NCBI GenBank assembly: GCA_900754495.1
Contig: CAAEDC010000164.1
Location: 1 to 9,710, forward strand
Direction of reading: 5' to 3'
DNA from: Eggerthellaceae bacterium
Lineage (GTDB): Bacteria > Actinomycetota > Coriobacteriia > Coriobacteriales > Eggerthellaceae
DNA: 9,710 nucleotides
The translations under genes and the position numbers were made by a program. The notes under the pieces were generated by a model. That model was given only the letters and a program-made list of their open reading frames with translations. It was not told the origin of the DNA and ran no database searches. Every line of letters begins with the position of its first letter. Position 1 is the stretch's first letter. Below, piece by piece: positions 6,298 to 9,710 of the stretch.

Positions 6298-7236
6298 CTA
6301 GGAGCTCGCGCCGCGCCTCTCCGAGAGGAACAGGCCGACGATGGTGAGTGCCACGCCCAGGACGATGCGCCAGGTGAGCGGCTCGCCGAGCACGGCGACG
6401 GAGCAGGCGACCGTGACGACGGGCACGAGGTAGATGTAGGCGCTTGTGCTCACCACGCCGATGGTGCGGGCGGCGGCGCTCCACGTAGTGTAGCAGGCTG
6501 CCGACGCCACGAAACCCAGAAACGCCAGGTTCGCCAGCATCACCGGGTCGAGCAGGCCGGCAAGCCCCGCGCCGTCGACGCCCTGGCCGAAGCCCATGAT
6601 CGGCAGGAACGGCAGCATGAACACCAAGCCCCACAGGAAGGTGCGCTTGGTGCTGGCGACGACCGGCAGCCCCAGCCGCTCGATGCGGCGCACCAACGTG
6701 GAGTAGATCGCCCACGCCACCGCCGCGAGCAACGCGAGGAGGCAGCCCTCCAGCCCCAAGCCTCCCGCCTCGGCGCCTTCGAAGCTGATGAGCGCAATGC
6801 CGCCGATCGCCAACGCGAATCCGGCGAAGAAGCGCCCGCCGACCCGCTCCTCCCGCGTGACGAACGATGCGATGAGGGCGATGAACAGCGGCGACACCGC
6901 CACGATGACGCCGACGTTGGAGGCGCTGGTCATGGTGAGCGCGATGTTCTCCATGAAGAAGTACAGCGTGACGCCCGTGGCGCCGGCGGCGGCGAACAAC
7001 GCCTCGGTGCGCCAGCCCATGAAGGGCGTGACTTTGCGATGCAGGACGCACAGCGCGCAGAATCCCAACGCAAAGCGCAGGAAGAGGATCTCTATGGGGG
7101 ATGCGACGGTGAGCAGCACCTTCGTCGAGACGAACGTGATGCCCCACACGAGCACCGTGGCGCCGGCAAGCAGATGCCCGCGCGCCTTGCCCGCGCCCGA
7201 CGTGCCCGCCTCCGTCATCTCCGTTGCGCCCGCCAT
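6298..7236 (-). CDS. DMT-superfamily (EamA) membrane transporter
   Basis: This is a 312-residue integral membrane protein of the drug/metabolite transporter superfamily. Two EamA repeats are visible (about residues 22-152 and 164-305), giving about ten membrane helices. Family landmarks are WGITFVSTKVLL in helix 1, a conserved Arg-containing FLRFALGF helix, and the end of the second repeat with YLVPVVTVACSVAVLGEPLTW. Members export amino acids, metabolites or drugs, and the substrate cannot be told here. The open frame extends upstream, but ATG 7236 is chosen because AAGGAG lies 8 nt before it. The upstream extension would be hydrophilic and would overlap the divergent promoter. The gene is transcribed divergently from the sigma factor gene. 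Confidence 0.9.
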   Translation of the reverse strand: MAGATEMTEAGTSGAGKARGHLLAGATVLVWGITFVSTKVLLTVASPIEILFLRFALGFCALCVLHRKVTPFMGWRTEALFAAAGATGVTLYFFMENIALTMTSASNVGVIVAVSPLFIALIASFVTREERVGGRFFAGFALAIGGIALISFEGAEAGGLGLEGCLLALLAAVAWAIYSTLVRRIERLGLPVVASTKRTFLWGLVFMLPFLPIMGFGQGVDGAGLAGLLDPVMLANLAFLGFVASAACYTTWSAAARTIGVVSTSAYIYLVPVVTVACSVAVLGEPLTWRIVLGVALTIVGLFLSERRGASS

Positions 7237-7275
7237 GTCGCCGTCTCCTTGCATCCCCTTCGTTTGCCGCAGCAT

Positions 7276-7304
7276 ATTGTAGGGCAACGGATCCGGACGG
7301 ATCC
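7276..7304 (-). promoter_or_regulatory. Candidate promoter/operator of the EamA gene
   Basis: On the minus strand TACAAT (7281-7276) is a good -10 hexamer, 40 nt before the start codon. At the -35 position (17 bp upstream, 7304-7299) stands GGATCC rather than TTGACA. The same word recurs 10 bp closer (7294-7289) as part of a direct repeat CGGATCC-GGA-CGGATCC. A promoter lacking a normal -35 but carrying paired sites suggests a bound regulator, or an ECF-type -35. This is inference from pattern only. Confidence 0.35.
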
Positions 7305-7313
7305 TGCCTTCAG

Positions 7314-7341
7314 GGAACAAATCGAGCATGTACCGCATGTT
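7314..7341 (+). promoter_or_regulatory. Possible ECF-type promoter of the sigma gene
   Basis: GGAACA (7314-7319) resembles the GGAAC -35 element common for ECF sigma factors. After 16 bp comes CATGTT (7336-7341), a loose -10. It would start transcription a few bases before the AGGAGG ribosome binding site at 7350-7355, which suits the GTG start at 7367. ECF factors often transcribe their own gene. The -10 match is poor, so confidence is low. Confidence 0.25.
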
Positions 7342-7366
7342 AGGATGCGAGGAGGTGATGAGACTC

Positions 7367-8197
7367 GTGAAGCATATCGAAACAGACCCCGCACCGCGTG
7401 GCAGGTTGCAACCCGAGACCGAAACGCGCGCGGCGTCAGAAGCCGATCCCGCGCCGTCCGTCGAACGACGGATCCAACCCATTTCACAAGCCCCGCGATC
7501 GCCGGAGTTCATGGAGCGTGCGATGAACGCGCATGGGGCGTCGGTCTATCGGCTTGCGCTCAACCAGACGCGCTCACCCCACGATGCGGAGGACGTGTCC
7601 CAAGACGTGTTCCTGCGGCTGCTGCGTGACAAGACGGATTTCGTTGATGACGGGCACTTGAAGGCGTGGCTTTTACGCGTGACGATCAACCGCTGCCTCG
7701 AGGTTCGCCGCTCTGCTTGGCGCCGGCGTGCGGTGATCGGAGTCGACGAGGAGTGGACGACGCTCGAAGCTGTCGCAGACGGGGATCCCGCCGACGATCC
7801 CGAAGCGCGCGCCCTTGCCGCCCTGGCGAAAAGCCCTGTTTGGAAGGCGATGCAGCAATTGCCGGAAGCATGGCGGCTCGCCGTTCACCTGCACCACGTC
7901 GAAGGTTACTCGACCGAAGAGATCGCCCGGCTCACACATTGCAAAGCCGCGACCGTCCGCACGCGACTGCATCGAGCACGCAAGAAACTGCGCGATGCCT
8001 TGGCGAACGCGGAGAAAGCAGATTCGGCGAGAGAGCCGGCCCGCCAAGGACAAGCGCGCATTTCGGCAAGCCGCCCTTCCACGAAATGCGAAGGCGTCGG
8101 CGGAATGCATGCCGCGCCATCGAAGCCAATCTATCGTGCCGCAAAGGAGGTGGCCTCAGATGAGAAACCAACCGAGCCAGCCTGGAACGCTGGATGA
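7367..8197 (+). CDS. ECF-type RNA polymerase sigma factor
   Basis: This is an alternative sigma factor that directs RNA polymerase to stress or envelope promoters. Numbering from the GTG at 7367, region 2 spans about residues 47-112, with region 2.2 DAEDVSQDVFLRLL (73-86) and HLKAWLLRVTINRCLEVRR following. Region 4 spans about 160-212, with the helix-turn-helix YSTEEIARLTHCKAATVRTRL. At 276 residues it is much longer than the usual 160-200. About 45 polar residues precede region 2 and about 60 low-complexity residues follow region 4. Start choice is uncertain. ATG 7358 is only 2 nt from AGGAGG, GTG 7367 is 11 nt from it, and ATG 7511 would remove the extension. The last 38 nt overlap the next gene. 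Confidence 0.88.
   Translation: MKHIETDPAPRGRLQPETETRAASEADPAPSVERRIQPISQAPRSPEFMERAMNAHGASVYRLALNQTRSPHDAEDVSQDVFLRLLRDKTDFVDDGHLKAWLLRVTINRCLEVRRSAWRRRAVIGVDEEWTTLEAVADGDPADDPEARALAALAKSPVWKAMQQLPEAWRLAVHLHHVEGYSTEEIARLTHCKAATVRTRLHRARKKLRDALANAEKADSAREPARQGQARISASRPSTKCEGVGGMHAAPSKPIYRAAKEVASDEKPTEPAWNAG
8145..8151 (+). promoter_or_regulatory. Strong internal ribosome binding site for the membrane protein gene
   Basis: AGGAGGT lies inside the end of the sigma gene, 8 nt before ATG 8160. It fixes the start of the downstream gene, although its frame is open for 115 more codons upstream. Its position within translated sequence allows coupled synthesis of sigma and its partner. Confidence 0.8.
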
Positions 8198-9431
8198 GTA
8201 TGCCGAGCTGATGGGCAGCATCGACATGCCCCAAGGCGTGAGGAGCGCCGTGATGACCGAGGCGCATGAAGCCGAAGCGAACACCGAGGCGGCAAACGCC
8301 CAAGCGGCGAACGACCGCACTGCGCGTAATTCGTCTCTGCCGGCATCCGAAAGGCAGGCGCGCATCGTGGACGGCGACGTCCAAAACAGCGCGTCCTCTC
8401 ACGCCGAGCGTGCCGCTTCGCCTGTTCAGCATGCAAAGCCAACACGCCAGATCGCGCCGCGCCGCACGCGAAGCCGCTGGATCGGCATCGCTGCCTGCCT
8501 GGTGCTCGCAATGGGCATCGGGGCGCTCGCGTTGGCCGTCGGCCCGTTTGCAGCGCAACTCGATACCACGCGGGAAGGCACGGGCAGCGGTCTTGTCTCC
8601 TCCGATGCACTGCCCGAGGGCAACTTCTTCACGCTGGCCGCCTACGCAGACGAGGCAAGCCGACCTGCCGACGCCGGAACAACCATCGATCTGGACGCGA
8701 ACGGCATCCGCCCCGTCAGCTACAACAACGCATGGATCGATCCGGAAACCGGCGAGCAAGCCGACGGGCGCGCATTCGCCGGCATGAAAGCCGGCATGAA
8801 CGCCAGCGTCGTCGGCAACAGCGTCGAGACGGTCACCTATTCCATCGAGGGCGAGGGGGCGTACCTGGAAACGATATCGGACGATCCTCTCGCACAGAAA
8901 GAGATCAACGCTTTCCGGGAAGGAAAAACCGACATTCTTGAGCACGCCAACCTTCAACGCTCCAAATCCTTCACTCTCGATTACGACGATGTCGCGCTCG
9001 AAAACGGCATGCAGGTCAGCGACGCCCCCGCTATCCTCAGCATCTATCTGAAGGTGCCCGTGCCCGACGAGACGCTCTCCAACTGGGACGTCGCCCTCTC
9101 CACCGAAGATTTTGCCGCCGGACGCACTGCCAGCATGAACGCTAGCGCCGCGCTCGACATTGCAGGTTCCGAGGTCCTCGCCACCTGCAAGCTCTCCATT
9201 ACCGCGACGTTTACCGACGGCAGCACGCAAACCAAGACGTACGCCATCGGCCTGGTACCTGACTACAAGCAGCGCATCGCCGACTACTGGAACGCCGTCA
9301 ACGAAAGCGGCTACGACTACGAACTCGCGATGGCCAACGACGAGGAACCGTCCGACGAGGCCCGCGCCAAGGCAGAAGCCGGCCTTGAAGAGCCCGCCCT
9401 CTACACGCTGACGGAGATCGCGGAATCCTAA
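8160..9431 (+). CDS. Single-pass membrane protein, putative anti-sigma factor
   Basis: This 423-residue protein is encoded directly after, and overlapping by 38 nt, the ECF sigma gene. Gene pairs of this kind usually encode the cognate anti-sigma factor, and that is the basis of the call. The cytoplasmic part (1-106) begins with LDEYAELMGSIDMPQGVRSAV, a possible sigma-binding helix pair, followed by an Ala/Glu/Asn-rich linker and a basic RRTRSR stop. One membrane helix lies at about 107-130. The extracytoplasmic part (131-423) starts with a Gly/Thr/Ser linker and then FFTLAAYADEAS. It seems beta-rich with Thr-rich strands, and ends in an acidic helix. I see no HxxxCxxC zinc anti-sigma motif and no enzyme motif. 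It could sense an envelope signal. Family assignment of the outer domain is unknown to me. Confidence 0.7.
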   Translation: MRNQPSQPGTLDEYAELMGSIDMPQGVRSAVMTEAHEAEANTEAANAQAANDRTARNSSLPASERQARIVDGDVQNSASSHAERAASPVQHAKPTRQIAPRRTRSRWIGIAACLVLAMGIGALALAVGPFAAQLDTTREGTGSGLVSSDALPEGNFFTLAAYADEASRPADAGTTIDLDANGIRPVSYNNAWIDPETGEQADGRAFAGMKAGMNASVVGNSVETVTYSIEGEGAYLETISDDPLAQKEINAFREGKTDILEHANLQRSKSFTLDYDDVALENGMQVSDAPAILSIYLKVPVPDETLSNWDVALSTEDFAAGRTASMNASAALDIAGSEVLATCKLSITATFTDGSTQTKTYAIGLVPDYKQRIADYWNAVNESGYDYELAMANDEEPSDEARAKAEAGLEEPALYTLTEIAES

Positions 9432-9478
9432 GCCCGCTGGAATGAGAAAAAGTGACTGTCCCTTTTTCTCATCCGGGC
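9432..9478. terminator. Nearly perfect 31-bp palindrome downstream of the anti-sigma gene
   Basis: ATGAGAAAAAG (9442-9452) is perfectly complementary to CTTTTTCTCAT (9462-9472). The pairing goes on into the loop with one mismatch (T9453/C9461), so 9442-9472 is a 31-base palindrome centred on 9457. An outer GCCCG/CGGGC pair (9432-9436 and 9474-9478) can close it. It begins directly after the stop codon at 9431. A-tract/T-tract hairpins can terminate transcription in both directions. A dispersed REP-like repeat is an alternative, since the palindrome also forms the breakpoint of the transposase remnant next to it. Confidence 0.55.
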
Positions 9479-9567
9479 GACGGATGCATGCCCCACCCCG
9501 CCTCGAACAGGTCGGCAGCGCGTTCTCTGAGCGAGCGGGCGTGCTTGCATCGCAGGTTGATCGGCAT
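9469..9567 (-). pseudogene. Truncated IS transposase N-terminus
   Basis: The 32-codon frame starts at ATG 9567 and has GGGAGG 5 nt upstream. The first 26 residues, MPINLRCKHARSLRERAADL then FEAGWG, look like the helical N-terminus of an IS3-type OrfA or related helix-turn-helix transposase (compare the family pattern RERAVELFEAGxGY). After Gly26 the similarity stops, and the frame ends six codons later inside the 31-bp palindrome, so the helix-turn-helix core and catalytic part are missing. I read it as the broken start of an insertion sequence. The family name is an inference from a short stretch. Confidence 0.5.
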
Positions 9568-9573
9568 GAGAGA

Positions 9574-9621
9574 GCCTCCCGTCTCCCGGACTTTGCTTTC
9601 TTTGTCCAGGAAATGGGAGGC
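9574..9621 (-). other. Fold-back leader covering the transposase ribosome binding site
   Basis: GCCTCCC (9574-9580) pairs with GGGAGGC (9615-9621), and inside it GGAC (9588-9591) pairs with GTCC (9604-9607) around a 12-nt A-rich loop in the mRNA. The inner side of the outer stem contains the GGGAGG ribosome binding site of the truncated transposase. Several insertion sequences use such hairpins to block transposase translation from read-through transcripts, which would fit here. Confidence 0.45.
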
Positions 9622-9710
9622 AGTTTATTAGTACCCCCCCTTTTTTTGAGGCTTCGGTAGTTTGTGTGACAAGGGGCTAGCCTAGGCAGCAACGCTCTTC
9701 GCTCCCTTCA

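Larger units (their letters stand above)
9469..9671 (-). mobile_element. Remnant 5' end of an insertion sequence
   Basis: The segment contains the truncated transposase start, its leader, and an outer sequence that on the minus strand begins TGTCACACAAACTACCGAAG (from 9671), a plausible IS tip. Between tip and gene lie a purine run A7G7 (9647-9634) and a fold-back leader. The outer boundary is a guess because no partner inverted repeat is visible in the window. In the last 39 bases (9672-9710) I see only a GCCTAGGC palindrome and no gene. Confidence 0.4.

Noticed and set aside
6154..7629. 491-codon plus-strand frame opposite the exporter
   Set aside because: It is antisense to a clear EamA protein, and the translation is Arg/His/Gln-rich, typical of a GC shadow.
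7932..9692. 586-codon minus-strand frame
   Set aside because: It lies antisense to the sigma/anti-sigma pair, which have strong ribosome binding sites and sensible domains. Its own translation shows no family features, and high GC easily yields such shadows.
1..9710. tRNA or rRNA genes
   Set aside because: No cloverleaf with a GTTCRA-type arm and CCA-proximal stem, and no conserved rRNA stretches, were seen on either strand by eye.

Overview
The window looks like chromosomal DNA of a high-GC Gram-positive bacterium, most likely a gut actinobacterium of the Coriobacteriia (Eggerthella/Gordonibacter-like). This placement is inferred from high GC, protein style, strong AGGAGG-type ribosome binding sites and the accessory repeats. 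It is not proven by any marker gene. Apart from one sigma/anti-sigma pair on the plus strand, all real genes are on the minus strand.

Positions 28-4533 hold a complete high-affinity phosphate uptake locus (Pst ABC transporter plus PhoU). In transcription order it reads pstB-phoU-pstS-pstC-pstA, a circular permutation of the usual pstS-C-A-B-phoU. pstB/phoU overlap by 4 nt and pstC/pstA by 8 nt. Upstream of pstB and again upstream of pstS lies a 39-bp sequence built from four hexamers at exact 11-bp period. The two copies align without gaps at about 22 of 39 positions and are the best candidates for PhoP/PhoB-type operators, so the locus probably has two phosphate-starvation promoters. PstS has a Tat-type lipoprotein signal peptide. 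A GC-rich stem-loop separates pstS from pstC and may tune binding-protein excess.

Positions 4740-5514 contain no convincing gene. They hold a cluster of structured repeats: a short GGGCGCAAAGGC repeat, a 238-bp block bounded by 53-bp inverted arms (the outer 27 bp nearly perfect), two 35-bp direct repeats, a degenerate 36-bp tandem array of about nine units, and a 14-bp-stem hairpin. This is the least explained part of the window.

Positions 5515-5988 encode a stand-alone GyrI-like effector-binding protein. Positions 6298-7236 encode a DMT/EamA-family exporter. A compact intergenic region then separates the exporter from a divergent plus-strand pair: an ECF-type sigma factor with unusual N- and C-terminal extensions, and an overlapping single-pass membrane protein with a roughly 290-residue extracytoplasmic part, which I infer to be its anti-sigma factor.

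The right end (9432-9710) carries a nearly perfect 31-bp palindrome, probably a terminator or dispersed repeat. It abuts a truncated transposase start whose ribosome binding site lies in a fold-back leader, so this looks like the 5' end of a decayed insertion sequence.
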